This document shows positions 35,376 to 47,629 of a stretch of 64,000 nucleotides of DNA, piece by piece. A model generated the notes under the pieces. The model had not been told where the DNA came from. It saw nothing but the letters and a program-made list of their open reading frames with translations, and ran no database searches. This DNA comes from Fragum whitleyi. Its lineage: Eukaryota > Mollusca > Bivalvia > Cardiida > Cardiidae. Both the position numbers and the translations under genes were made by a program. The number at the start of each line of letters is the position of its first letter. Position 1 is the first letter of the stretch. The stretch lies in the NCBI GenBank assembly GCA_948146395.1, contig OX411556.1:5245083-5309082 (forward strand), in the 5' to 3' direction.

Positions 35376-35720
35376 CACAAAAAAGATTCTCCTATCCTCT
35401 TAGAAAATCAATTATGTATACATCAAGGTGGGGGGGGGCAATAGTTTGTCAGTGCCTATAGGTATAGCCACTTTGGACACTTAAAATATTTTTTGCTAAC
35501 CCTCAACTTGGAAAACATTCATAGGCAGTTACAACAGTTTTTGGTTCTTTTATTGTGATGTTGATGTTTTGTTTTAACTACCACACTGTTAATGTGTTCT
35601 GTTTCATTGTAACTTTGTAAAATTTGTAAATACTTTTGAATTCTTGATAAAAAAAAAAGTGAAACCATAAACCTTATAATTCATCATTTCAGTCGAAAAC
35701 CTACATATCAACATAATTCA

Positions 35721-35792
35721 ATGGCTCAGCACGAAACAGTTGTAACTCCCTATATGTTTATAGGGAGTTACAACCATTTCGCGCTGAGCCAT
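35721..35792. repeat. Foldback element P, copy 6
   Basis: ATGGCTCAGCACGAAACAGT pairs with ATTTCGCGCTGAGCCAT, and the apex pairs ACTCCCTATA with TATAGGGAGT. Confidence 0.78.
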
Positions 35793-36321
35793 AAAATTCT
35801 AAAACCTTGTAATTTCAGCTTTAATCAAGCTGTAGTTACAAGATTTAGAAATTCTTAATTAACGATTGTTAAAGCTGTAGTTGTGACGTACCGTACCAAA
35901 AAACAAAATGGTAGAAAGTGACAGAGGTGAACAGTCATGTCTGTAATTCAATTGAGATTTTTTTACTGACTGAAAGCATCTGTTAATTTGGTTTTAACAA
36001 TGTAAATAAGTTATGTGTGAAATCTAGTCATATACAATGTGAGCTTTAAGTTTTGTTATTTTGATTTCTTAGCATGATCAAGTAACCAATATACTGCAAA
36101 TATTTATCATAAATAAGTTACTTTTTTAACAAAAAATAATTCTCCCTGTTTGTTAAAAGGCAGTTCATACATGATCAATGAAATTATGGTAGGAACTGTG
36201 TAATTCAAACTTTTTGGATTGGCTGTTTTCAGCTTTTCTCCAGACCATGTCCTGACACTTCAGGATTACCAAATACGACCCTTTTAGGCATCTTTATGAC
36301 CTGTTCATGACACCATTTCGA

Positions 36322-36393
36322 AGACTCAGTGTGAAAAGGTTGTAACTGCCTAAAATGGTATATGCAGTTAGGACTGTTTTGCGCTGAGCCACC
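36322..36393. repeat. Foldback element P, copy 7
   Basis: GACTCAGTGTGAAAAGGTTG pairs imperfectly with CTGTTTTGCGCTGAGCC, and AACTGCC pairs with the ATGCAGTT side. Confidence 0.62.
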
Positions 36394-36718
36394 AATTAGT
36401 TTCAGCTTGGTAATGCCCATATGATTTTAGAAGGTTACAAAGTTATCATTGAAATCCCGCTGATGGACTGATTTCAAAATTGTGCATAACACTCCCACTA
36501 GATCTACCTTGAATTGATAATGACAATCTATTAAGGTAGTGGACCCGTAATAGTTTTACAGCATTACGGAAATATTTAACTTTATCTTCTTGGATTGAGA
36601 TGTCAAGTTAAAAGTTATTTGAAAAAAAAAAAGAGAAAAAAACTACCAATGAGACAGTTAACTTGTATGAAATGAATTTTATGGAAAAAAATGTTATTGA
36701 AGAATGCATTTAATTATT

Positions 36719-37802
36719 AGCTCACCTGAGCCGAAGTGCTCAAGGTGAGCTTTTGTGATTGTACAATGTCCGTCGTCAGATGTGCGTCGTACGTCGTCAA
36801 CAATTTCTTAAAACATCTTCTCCTCCTTAACCTGTGGGCCAATCTTGATGAAACTTTGCTGTGATGTTCATTGGGTAAAGCTCCACCAAAGTTGTTCAAA
36901 TAAATAAAATCCAACCTTAACTCTCCCTTTACCCTAAACAAAAAGGATGAAAATAGGAAAATCTTTAAAAATCTTTTTCTCTGAAACCAGAAGGCAGACA
37001 GCTTTCATATTTGGTATGTAGCATCATCTAGTGGACCTCTACCAAGTTTCTTCATATCAAGACCCTGGGGTCATATTTGGGCTCGACCCAGGCACAACCC
37101 TTTTTACATAGAATCAAGGAGTGAAAACTTTTGAAAATCTTCTTCTCTGAAACCAGAAGGCAGACAGTTTTTTTATTTGGTATGTAGCATCACCTAGTGA
37201 GCTTCTACCAAGTTTGTTCATATCAAGCCCCTGGGGTCATGTTTGGGCTCCATCTGGGCACACCCCTTTTAGCTCTTCTGAGCAAGAAGGGTAAAAAAAC
37301 GAAAATCTTCAAAAATCTTCTTCTCTGAAACCAGAGGGCACACAGCTTTCATATTTGGTATGTAGCATCATCTAGTGGGCCGCTACAAAGTTTTTTCATA
37401 TCAAGCCCCAGGGGTAATATTTCGGCTCCACCTGGGCGCATCCCTTAGCTCATCTGAGCATCTGGAAGAAAACAGGAAAATCTTCAAAAATCTTCTTCTC
37501 TGAAACAAGAAGGCAGACAGCTTTCATATTAGGCATGTAGCATCATCTAGTGGACCTCTACCAAGTTTGTTCATATCAAGACCCTTGGGTCACATTTTGG
37601 CTCCACCAGGGTGCATCCTTTTTTACATAGAATCAAAGAGTGAAATGACATATCCTTCTTGCTCTTAGCTGAAAACATTCCATGGTATTGATCTTATGAA
37701 GAAATTATCTCCTTGTTGACATCTGTCTATTAAATTAATATGACGTCCCAGGGATCAAAGAGACATTGGTGAGCGATCTAGGACCATCATGGTCCTCTTG
37801 TT
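36719..37802 (+). mobile_element. Helentron-like repeat, family A copy 5
   Basis: The same ends as copy 4 surround a different body with four tandem units (AACCAGAAGGCAGACAGCTT ... CATATCAAGACCCTGGGGTC). The 3' end is GGTGAGCGATCTAGGACC, loop, GGTCCTCTTGTT. Confidence 0.75.
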
Positions 37803-38034
37803 ACCATACACATGTATTTATATATAATGTTTTGAAGCATGTCTTATTGAAATACTATATGATAATAACACTGTTTAAATCACCTAAGCCATCCCTCTGT
37901 TTACAACTTAGATCTTGTCATTAGTTGAAAATTATTGTTCATGTCAGGCATAATAGCTCAATGAGTAAATGTTTTTTTACTAATTAAAACTTGTAAAAAC
38001 ACATTAAAAGTATTCATATTTATTAAAACCAGTT

Positions 38035-38480
38035 CTTTATTTGTTCAGTGAAGAATATTGTGGAACTGATTAGGTGAATAAATGAAATGGTTTGGGGGTG
38101 GAATTGAATGAGTGTGATGTGTTGGTTTTGAGTGGAATAAAAGGGAGATAATATGATATCGCTAATTTCGTTCACTGGAACGAAATTAGTAATAGTTTAT
38201 TTTCTCGCCCATCGAAAAAGTTGGAATTGTTTATAATTATTTTTGCATGTCTTCGCTAACCAATCGGTATTTGATGTCCACGCGAGCAATAAAATCATGG
38301 GGTAGTTTCATCAATTTGAATTAAATTATGTATCGTTTACATCGATGTTTGAGCGTTTTTGATCAATTTCAGTTGGTGTTTTGAATTAATGAGCGTTGAG
38401 GGAGCGTTTCAGAAGGTGTTTAAGTGGAATGAATATCACATTCATGATGTTGATAACTGTAGGATCAATAGCAAATCAAG
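38035..38480 (+). repeat. Family I repeat, copy 2
   Basis: GAATGAGTGTGATGTGTTGG, AAAGGGAGATAATATGATAT, core CTAATTTCGTTCACTGGAACGAAATTAG, then GAGCGTTTTTGATCAATTTC and GGAGCGTTTCAGAAGGTG. Confidence 0.6.
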
Positions 38481-38653
38481 AGATCGATTTCTTTCACAGT
38501 ATTAGGTTTTGTTAGTGTGCATGATTTTAGAGGAATTTCTTCCTAAATGGCATATCATACAGTTTTGTCTATGATTGACAACAGTTTAACACTTCTTTTT
38601 TGAAAACCAACTCCGACATAACAGGTTGTCTTAGATATAAGCGACCCATTTTT

Positions 38654-41342
38654 AGCTCACCTGAGCACAAAGTGCTCATGTGAGCTATTGTGATCACCTT
38701 TTGTTCGGCGTCAGGCCGTCGGTTGTCGTCTGTCGGTCGTTGGTCATTCTCCGGCGTCCGTCAACAATTTCTTTAAACGACATCTCCTCCTAAACTACTT
38801 GGCCAATTAACACCAAATTTTACAGAAATGTTGCTTAGGAGGTGCCCTTCAAAAACAGCTAAAAGAATTGAAATCCATGAAAAACCCTGGTTGCTATGGC
38901 AACCAAAGGTGAAATTTTATGAAAATCTTAAAACTTCTTCTTCTTCTCAACCAGAAGACCTACAGACTTAAAATTTGGCATGGATGATCAGTTCATAGAC
39001 CTGAAGTAAAATAGCTAAAATCATATCTGTTGGGCCACCAGGTGCACCAGGAGCACCAGGGGGAGGGGGGTAGTACTTTGGGTAAATTTTGTAATCTTAA
39101 ACCTTCTTCTTCTTCGGAACCAGGAGCCCTGCAGACTTGAAAATTGGCATGGATGATCAGCTTATAAACCTTAATTAAAATACTTATAATCATGACTGTT
39201 GGGCCACCAGGTGCAGAGCATCTGGGGAGGGAGGGGATAGTGCTTTGTTGAAAAGTTTGAAATCTTTAGCTGTCTCGTTCTGATGAACCAGAATCCCTAC
39301 AGCCTTTATATTTGACATGAATGATCAGCTCATAGACCCTATCTGAAATCATGATTGTTTGGCCACCAGGTGCGGAGCACCGGGGGGCAGGAGGTTAGCT
39401 TTTCAGAGCAATTATTAAATCTTTAACCTTCCTCTTCTGATAAACCATGTGCCCTACAGACTTGATAAACTTCTTATTAAAATACTTAAAATCATGACTG
39501 TTGGGGAGCCATCCTTTATATTTGACATGGATGATCAGCTCATAGACCCTATTTTACATAGCTATAACCATGATTGTTTGGCTCATGTGAGGTACTGTGA
39601 TCACCCTTTGTCCAGCTTCCGTCCTTTATGTATGTAAAGGAAAATATTCCTATCAAAACACATTAAATTTTGTCTTTCAGCTCTAAGCAACTGGAGTTTA
39701 CAATATTATGCCTGGATTTTACTTCCAACCAAATACAGCTTGTTTTGTATAAAGCACCAAATATGCCTTCTTCAAGTTTTTAGCTCCACTGGCTGAAAGC
39801 CACTGGGCTATTGTCATGGCGTTGTGTCCGTCGTGCGTCCGTCCGTCCGTGCGTGCGTCCGTCCGGTCGTAAACTTTTCTTTAAAAATCTTCTCCTCAGA
39901 AACTAAAGGATGGATTTCAACCAAACTTCACAGGAATGATCCTTGGATGACCCTCTTTCAAAGTTGTTCAAGAGATATTGATCCAATGAAAAACATGGAT
40001 TTAAGGGGCGTGGCTAATTTCCAAATATGGTAAAAAGTGAGTTTTCTCAGATTCTAATCAATGGATACAAATTAAATTTTACATGAATGATCCTTGGGTG
40101 ACCCTTTATCAGTCTACAAAAAATCATTGTGATCGGATGGAAAATATGCATTTTATGGGCAGAGGTCATTTCTCTATATGTTATTTAGTGGAAACTTTGA
40201 AAAACATTTTCTCAGAATGAAACCGATGGATATCAACCAAATTTAATTGGGATGATCCTTGAGTGACCCTTTATCAGTCTACAAAAAATCATTGTGATCG
40301 GATGGAAAATATGCATTTTATGGGTGGAGGTCATTTCTCTATATGTTATATCGTGGAAACTTTGAAAATCAATTTCTCAGAACGGAATGGATGTATATCA
40401 ACCAAATTTCACTGGAATGATCCTTGGGTGACCCTTTATCAGTCTACAAAAAATCATTGTGATCGGATGGAAAATATGCATTTTATGGGCGGAGGTCATT
40501 TCTCTATATGTTATATTGTGGAAACTTTGAAAATCATTTTCTCAGAATCTGATTTTTGGTTATCAGCCAAATTTCACTGGAATGATCCTTGAGTGACCCT
40601 TTTTCAGTGTACCAAAAATTATTTTGATTGGATGAAAAATAAGCATTTTATGGGTGGAGGTCATTTCTCTTTATGTTATATAATGGAAACTATGAAAATC
40701 ATTTTCTCAGAATGTAAATAATGGATATCAATCAAAAAATTTTGGTATGATCTTTGGGTGACCCATTATCATGCAGCCAAAAATTTGATTTGATGAAAAA
40801 TATGTCTTTTAGGAGCGGAGGTCATTTCTCTATATGTTATATAGTTCAAACTTTGAAAATCATTTTCGACATCAGTAGAACCCCAAATATCTAAAAATCA
40901 TGTCAAAACATTTATTTGCTTTTACAAGAATTTCAAGCCTGTGGAGCGACTCAAGCCATTCATGGCTTTCTAGTTTAGAAGTGTTAAAAGAAGAATTTGT
41001 TTCTTATGTAGACACAACAAAACCTAAATATCATGGGAGATTTCAAACTTGATATAAAAGATAAGCATAAAAATGTTGTACTAAAGATATCCCAGATATT
41101 CTCTTGTAAAAGGATCAAGCTAAAACCAACGACTGATAACAATTCCATTTTTGATCTTGTATTTTAAAACAGAAATAGTAAAACTGAGACTGTGGAATCT
41201 TACTGGTCTGACAAAAAGATTATTTTCCTTTACACAAATTTGTTACAGTTCAATAACTTTATCATCTGAATCAAAAGTAATGCAAGTTACCCTTAGGTGT
41301 TTTGATTCAGGTGAGCGGACCAGGGCCAAAGGCCCTCTTGTT
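38654..41342 (+). mobile_element. Helentron-like repeat, family A copy 6, split by a family B element
   Basis: The 5' end is AGCTCACCTGAGCACAAAGT with GTGCTCATGTGAGC. The probable 3' end at 41308-41342 is TCAGGTGAGCGGACC followed by GGGCC-AAA-GGCCC and TCTTGTT, a variant hairpin. A complete family B element (39782-40975) sits between them, which explains the length. Confidence 0.55.
39782..40975 (+). mobile_element. Helentron-like repeat, family B copy 2
   Basis: The 5' end is identical to that of copy 1 (AGCTCCACTGGCTGAAAGCC). Tandem body units are in step with copy 1, and the 3' end is TGTGGAGCGACTCAAGCC, ATTCAT, GGCTTTCTAGTT. It is inserted within family A copy 6. The longest ORF across it is only repeat read-through. 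Confidence 0.75.
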
Positions 41343-41586
41343 TCATTCACCGTGCGATCAGCTGATAGAAATGTATAATTTGGAGATGAAAACGGTATTT
41401 TTGTATTAATTGAATTATGTAACAAAAAACCTTGTCACTTTGTATAAATGTGGGAAGCGGATTTATACAAAGTTTTGAAACGATTTATAGTTTCATTCCT
41501 CCTTGAATTGAAAAAAAACCTCTTCATATGTTATAACTCAATATCGCAAGGCAGAGACGTACATAATTTTACTAAATGAGATAAAA

Positions 41587-41789
41587 CTTCTTATGAGACT
41601 TCTTGTGCGTGAGAACTTCTTATGAGGACTCTTGTGCGTGAGAACTTCTTATGAGGACTCTTGTGTGTGAGAACTTCTTATGAGACTTCTTGTGTGTGAG
41701 AACTTCTTATGAGACTTCTTGTGCGTTAGAACTTCTTATGAGACTTCTTGTGCGTGAAAACTTCTTATGAGATTTCTTGTGCGTAAGAT
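41587..41789. repeat. 29-bp minisatellite, seven units
   Basis: Units start at 41587, 41616, 41645, 41674, 41703, 41732 and 41761 with CTTCTTATGAGACTTCTTGT and GCGTGAGAA. The period is exact, with single-base variants between units. Confidence 0.95.
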
Positions 41790-42189
41790 AAAAAAAAAGC
41801 TGCGTACTCAAAATTGTTTTTAATTGGAATTCATGCCAATTGTTCAGCCAATCAAAATGCACGAGTCTTGATGGACAAAACCAAAATTGATTTTTCGTGC
41901 CATTTGTCGCAAAAGCCCATGGCCTTTACCGATTTATTACCCCTGCTTTCCAAAGGCAACAATGAGTTTCAAATCAGAAACTTTTACTTTAAAAATCTTT
42001 GCAGAAACCATCAAGGGAATTTCAACAAATTGCATACGAGTGATCCTTTGGTGACCTTTTTCATTCAGAATTGTTAAGAAATATTGATCGGATCGGGGTA
42101 TGGCTCAGATGTCCATTAATGATAAAATATGACATATCTATAAAATTTAATCAGGGTTTTCAATAAATTTAACATGAATTATCCCCGAA

Positions 42190-42490
42190 TAATACCCAAT
42201 TCTATCTTATAACTATACAAAATGTCCGTATGATAACGTCCCATATGATAATTTTATTACATCGCAAGGATATTTTTAGAACAATGACATAATGCGGTTA
42301 TTTTCAGAAGTTTGCAGTTCTGTTAGAAACATCGACGAAAACAAGACAAATAAAGTTTAAAGAACGTACTTAGGGTATTTTATGAAAAATATGTAACTCG
42401 GTTGTGGGAATTGATTATTGTCTCGAAAGATTTCCCCAACCTCGTTAGAATTTTTTTCAATGAAAACACTTAGTACGAATTATATATATA
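42190..42490 (-). mobile_element. Family C element, copy 3
   Basis: The tail comes first (ATCTTATAACTATACAAAAT, GATAACGTCCCATATGAT), then the hairpin from 42362 (ACGTACTTAGGGTATTTTAT) to about 42490. The arms are more diverged than in copies 4 and 5. Confidence 0.62.
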
Positions 42491-43502
42491 ATCAAGACAC
42501 ATTTAATTCAGGACGTTTTATTGAACCACGCGCGGTATCTGGCGTACGGGAGGATGGCGCCAAATTCTTTGTGCGGGGCATAACTCTGTCACCTAATTGC
42601 CGATTGACATAAAACTTAGAACTTCTATTCCTCTCATGATAACGGAGAGTAATGTACAAAAAAGATACTTTACCTAGTTTATTTGTTTTAGCTATTTCCC
42701 TTAATTGTTTTCTATACTCATGCTTTGTCCGGAATATCTCCGAAAGTATTAAAGTTATAATTATGAAACGTCATCAGTGAACACAGTGATTTCATGAAAT
42801 TGACATTTGCCTCGATTAAAACCATTCTAAATCGCTCACTCATCCCAAACTAGCACTCAAATTAATCAAAAGCGCTCCAAAATCGTTCAAGATTTTCTTC
42901 AACGCTCAAAACGACCAAGATTTCTTTTTTCCAATTATTCTACAATTTGTTTGCTTGTGTGGATTTTAAAGCGTCTGTTTTTTTCGTATGCATTTGATTT
43001 TGGCCGGAGCATATCTCTGTAAGTATAATAGCTATTAACTATTTTAGCATTAATTTTGTGTGTGTTGGTAGCAATTGTTTAGAGAAATTGCATTTGTCAA
43101 TTAAAAAAACTTTGTTTATTTTCCAACCTAAATTAAAATTTCCCATTCTTCAAAGCGACACCCGTGTCGTAAATTAAGCTTTGGAAAGCTGTGGTTACGA
43201 CGATCGTGTAGACCAATGTCGATATGCGCTTTCCGATACTGTCGGAGGAGGGTACCAATAGATCAAGATGAAGGATAAGAAGTGGTCTTTCAAAGTTGGT
43301 TTAGAGTGACGAGTTTAGAATGTAAGAAAAATCTGACAGTTTTTTATGCTGCCCTAAAAATGTTTGTAGAACAGGGGGGGGGGTTAAGTCACCGGCTTGT
43401 GCGCGCGCCCGTACGTCCGAAGTCATCCTCCTAGCCAAATTGATGGATAAAGCTTCATGTATAAACGGCGTTAGTTTCATAATCCAATTTTTAAACACCA
43501 TT

Positions 43503-44574
43503 CGAAGCACGAAGTGCTCAAGGTGAGCTATTGTGATCGTGCAATGTCCGTCGCGCGTCGTCCGCCGTCCACAATTTTTTTTTTTTTAAACATCTTCTCC
43601 TAAACCAGTGGACCAATCTGGGTGAAACTTGGCAGGGATTTTCCTTGGGCCAAGCTCTACAAAAGTTGTTCAAATAAATGAAATCAACTCTTAACTTTCC
43701 CTTTACCCTTAACAAAAAGGGTGAAAATAGGAAATTTTTCAAAAATCTTCTTCTCTGAAACCAGAAGTCAGACAGCTTTCATATTTGGTATGTAGCATGA
43801 TCTAGTAGACCTCTAGTAGACCCCTTGGGTAATATTTGGGCTTTGCCTGGGCGCAACCCTTTTAACAAAGAATCAAAGAGCGAAAATCTTTAAAAATCTT
43901 CTTCTCTGAAACCAGGAGGCAGGTAGCTCTCAAATTTGGTTTGTAGCATCATCTAGTGGGCCTCTACCAAGTTTGTTAATAACAAGACCCTGGGGTCACA
44001 TTTGAGCTTTGCCCATGCGCTTCCCTTGTAGTTCTTCTGAGCAAGAAGGGTAAAAAAAGATAAATCTTTAAAATCTTCTTTTCTGTAACCAGAAGGCAGG
44101 TAGCTTTCATATTTTGTATGTAGCATCATCTATTAGACTTCTACAAAGTTTGTTAATAACAAGACCCTGGAATCATTCTGGGCTCCACCCGGGTTCAATC
44201 CTTTTTACATAGAAAAAAGGAATGAAACTCTTAAAAAATCTGAAACCAGAGGGCACATAGCTTTCATATTTGGTATGTAGCATTATCTAGTGGGTTCCTA
44301 CCAAGTCTGATCATATCAAGACCCTGGGGTAATATTTGGGCTCCAAGCTGGCGCATCCTTTTAGCTCATCTGAGCATGATGGATGCATCCTTTTTAACAT
44401 AGAATCAAAGAGTGAAAAGGCACATCCTTCTTGCTCTTGGCTGAAAATATTCCATGGTATTGATCCTATGTAGAAATGATCTCCCTTTTTAAATCTGCCT
44501 ATTTAATTAATGTGATGTCCCAGGGGTCAAAGAGACTCAGGTGAACGATCTAGGACCATCATGGTCCTCTTGTT
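43503..44574 (+). mobile_element. Helentron-like repeat, family A copy 7 (5' truncated)
   Basis: It starts inside the 5' hairpin (GAAGCACGAAGTGCTCAAGG), shares the copy 5 body with tandem CCAGAAGGCAG units, and ends TCAGGTGAACGATCTAGGACC...GGTCCTCTTGTT. Confidence 0.7.
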
Positions 44575-44920
44575 TCTTATTTGGACATCCATAAGTGTAA
44601 CGGACGTGTCTTATAACAATTTGAAACCTTATTGGCCTTTATCCTATCATTATAATAGATCTTAAATATTTTCCAATTTGAAAAGAATCAAATACGAATC
44701 AGGGGCCTATTCATTGTACATGTCGCTTGTTTTTCCATCTTCACGAGTCAATGGGTATCGAATCGATAAGATCTTCTCGGAAAGTAAAACGTTCGTAACC
44801 CTTGGTTCGACAAGATGTTGTTTTTCATTGTGAATTGAAACGTGAACAAACTGGGGAAATCTATGAAACAAGTATTAAAAAAGAAAGATTATATTCAAAA
44901 TTTCCAGACACAGCATTCCA

Positions 44921-44943
44921 AAAAAAAAAAAAAAAAAAAAAAG
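44921..44943. repeat. Poly-A run
   Basis: About 23 A flanked by ATTCC and GGGAG, with no linked retro-element seen. Confidence 0.85.
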
Positions 44944-45062
44944 GGAGAAGAAAACAGTTACAAAAGGATCATTTAAGATTAAAAAATACCTTTTAAAATT
45001 AAAAATGGGAAGTATCGCTGTCTGGCAACGGTAGACGCCTTTTCAAACTTCCTATGCAGAGG

Positions 45063-45559
45063 CATTCGGAACATCACCAGGCCAATCTCACGATCAACCT
45101 CAGATGTACATAGACGGACTATTTTAAAAAAATCGGGAAAACCTTGGAAAAACTCGATGACGTTATTTAAAATGGCGTTAGCCCTCGAAACTTTGACTGA
45201 AAACATTTCACGTCGTCAACGCTACTCGTTTTAGTCACTGACGTGAAACCATCGCATCCTAATATAAATATCTTTAGATTCTTAAATAACGGCTGAAACA
45301 ATCTTAATTTTTGAGAAAGATTCGTCATTCTCAAAAATTTAGATTTTTCAGCCGTTATTTACTGTAACAGATATAAATCTACAGTGCTAGTTTTTCTTAC
45401 ACTGTTTCCGCCTAACAAAATGCACCAATTTGTTACATACCCATCCGCCTAACATACATCCGAGGTCTGTTGCAGTTTACGGAAATGGCCGAGCGATGTT
45501 CCGAATGACATCCGAGGTCTGTTGCAGTTTACGGAAATGGCCGAGTGATGTTCCGAATG
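45063..45559 (+). mobile_element. MITE family E, copy 1
   Basis: CATTCGGAACATCACCAGGC at the left pairs with GGCCGAGTGATGTTCCGAATG at the right. An internal hairpin ATAACGGCTGAAA/TTTTCAGCCGTTAT lies at 45287-45360. The right end is tandemly duplicated with a 52-bp period (45457 and 45509). Confidence 0.72.
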
Positions 45560-45630
45560 ATGAAGAGGGTCTCGATGGATAAGCGCAAAACTAGTGTCTC
45601 CTTATTAATACACTGACCTCTCAAGTTTAT

Positions 45631-46701
45631 TTAAGGTAGCAATGGACACATGGCGTCATTTTTTTCTGCCCAATGAATTTTTTTCTGGGTCACATATGTT
45701 TTAGGTTAACATTGTATAGTCATTATATCAAAATTTGAAGGTACCTTTCCATGCTCGTTTTCACGCGAGAGTTATATGCCCTTGAGTGGTATTTGCAATT
45801 TTATATTCGTTTTTGGTCTAGTATAAACTCAGTACCAGCTTATAGCTATAAAACACATACATTTTGATAGACCTTATACATTTACACAATGGCTGTTGCC
45901 AAGAAAATTTCTCCTTGATCATTTGCATCTGCACAATTTGCATTCAAAAGTTAAAAAAGCACATTTTTTTTTGTAATTTTCAGGGGAAAATATGCCACAA
46001 AAACCTATTTTTTGAAGAAATTACCCAATGATTTTTTCTTATTTTTCGATATGTTTAAAACCCATATGTTTCCTTTATTTATTAAAAAATTCAGTATACC
46101 TATCCACGCAAATAAGAAAGTTTTTCGTTATTTTACAGTGCCCCCTCTTATAGCTATAAAACACATACATTTTGATAGACCTTATACATTTACACAATGG
46201 CTGTTGCCAAGAAAATTTCTCCTTGATCATTTGCATCTGCACAATTTGCATTCAAAAGTTAAAAAAGCACATTTTTTTTGTAATTTTCAGGGGAAAATAT
46301 GCCACAAAAACCTATTTTTTGAAGAAATTACCCAATGATTTTTTCTTATTTTTCGATATGTTTAAAACCCATATGTTTCCTTTATTTATTAAAAAATTCA
46401 GTATACCTTTCCACGCAAATAAGAAAGTTTTTCGTTATTTTACAGTGCCCCCTCTTTATTGAATGACGCTTATAACGCATTTTTATTGTTAAATTTAATG
46501 ATCCGGTCATTCAATTGATATCAAATATTGAAAAGAAGCTAAGTTATGAAATATTACCATCATAATTCCACGTCATTTCCATAAGCAGAATCTTATGAAA
46601 ACCGGTCTTTTTAAAGGCAACGCGCAAAAAGAGCCGTAAAATAAACGAAAGCCCGCTTCCGGTTTATAGAGTCGGCAGGCAGCTGTCCATTGCCACCTTA
46701 A
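45631..46701. mobile_element. TTAAGGTAGCAATGGACA-ended element with internal 308-bp duplication
   Basis: TTAAGGTAGCAATGGACA at 45631 pairs with TGTCCATTGCCACCTTAA ending at 46701 (17 of 18). The interior contains two nearly identical head-to-tail units at 45841-46148 and 46149-46456. No conserved protein is visible in the weak ORFs across it. Confidence 0.68.
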
Positions 46702-47227
46702 GACGTGCAACATTTGTACAACAATTAATTTTAATTAGATTTTGAATGTAATTTCGTTCAAGGTAAAGCAAAAATCCAAATTAATTAACGTGTGCCTAAG
46801 ATTGTTTATTTGCGACAGCCTTGTCCGTATTCTAATAATATTTGTTTACACGTAAAGTTGCGTAATAAATTTTCTGATTTTAATATACTTTCACTTGGAA
46901 AAAAAAGTCATGACATAAAATGAACAAATAAATTGGGCTTTCCACAAGCTCCTGATATCAGGGCTGCGTTTTCGCAGTATGCGTAACTCATCATGCATGG
47001 GGGATGAGCCCCCCCCCCCCCCCCCCCCCTCCTCCGAAAAAAAAAACTGCCTTAAAAATCTAAATGAGCTTGTGCGTGACAATTCCAACTATTAAGGGTC
47101 ATTATTCCCGAGACGCTGCGAAACTATTACGGGACCACTACCTTCAAAAAAAAATTTCTCAGATGGCAGACAGCTGTCAAAATTGATACGAATCATAATC
47201 TAGTGGACCGTTACAGTTAAAATCATC
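46702..47227. other. Intergenic stretch
   Basis: It contains the poly-C run, a half family D end (ACTATTACGGGACCACTACC near 47119) and a piece of family A body (CAGATGGCAGACAGCTGTCA). No gene is seen. Confidence 0.5.
47009..47029. repeat. Poly-C run (21 C)
   Basis: GGGGGATGAG precedes 21 C and CTCCTCC. It is G-quadruplex prone on the minus strand. Confidence 0.9.
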
Positions 47228-47610
47228 GTTAGTTTGACAAGACGAATGATTTTGGAATAAAATTGAATGAGTGCGATGAGGGACTTTTGAATAAAATTTA
47301 GGGGAGATAAAACAATAACATTAATTTCGTCCAAATTGGACGAAATTATCGATATTTTGCTTCCATTTGATACAATATACGTAATTTTCTACTTGTGTCT
47401 TTACTGACCAACCAGATACCTTTAAAGACACGCCAACCAATATTTTTTTTAGAATTATTAAACCGTTTTGAATGTTGTTGCTGATCGTTTTTAACGATTT
47501 CGAATGTTTTCGAATAATTTGGGAGCGTTTTTCATTGAATGAATGGTAGGTATGAATGAATGGAGCGCCGTTTGAGTGATTAAGAATGATTTTAATCTGA
47601 ATGAGTATCG
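47228..47610 (+). repeat. Family I repeat, copy 3
   Basis: ATTGAATGAGTGCGATGAGG, GGGGAGATAAAACAATAACA, core TTAATTTCGTCCAAATTGGACGAAATTA, then GGGAGCGTTTTTCATTGAAT and AAGAATGATTTTAATCTGAA. Confidence 0.6.
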
Positions 47611-47629
47611 ACTTTACGATGTTTATAAA

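Noticed and set aside
40263..40592. 109-residue ORF with internal repeats
   Set aside because: It reads through the tandem units of a family B mobile repeat; the repeats are in frame by chance and no protein family is recognised.
41587..41789. 29-bp repeat array considered as CRISPR
   Set aside because: The units are contiguous with no unique spacers, so it is a minisatellite.
46012..46462. ORFs of 96-108 residues with FFLFFDMFKTHMF repeated
   Set aside because: They cross the 308-bp duplication in a mobile element, are very AT-rich and have no conserved motif.
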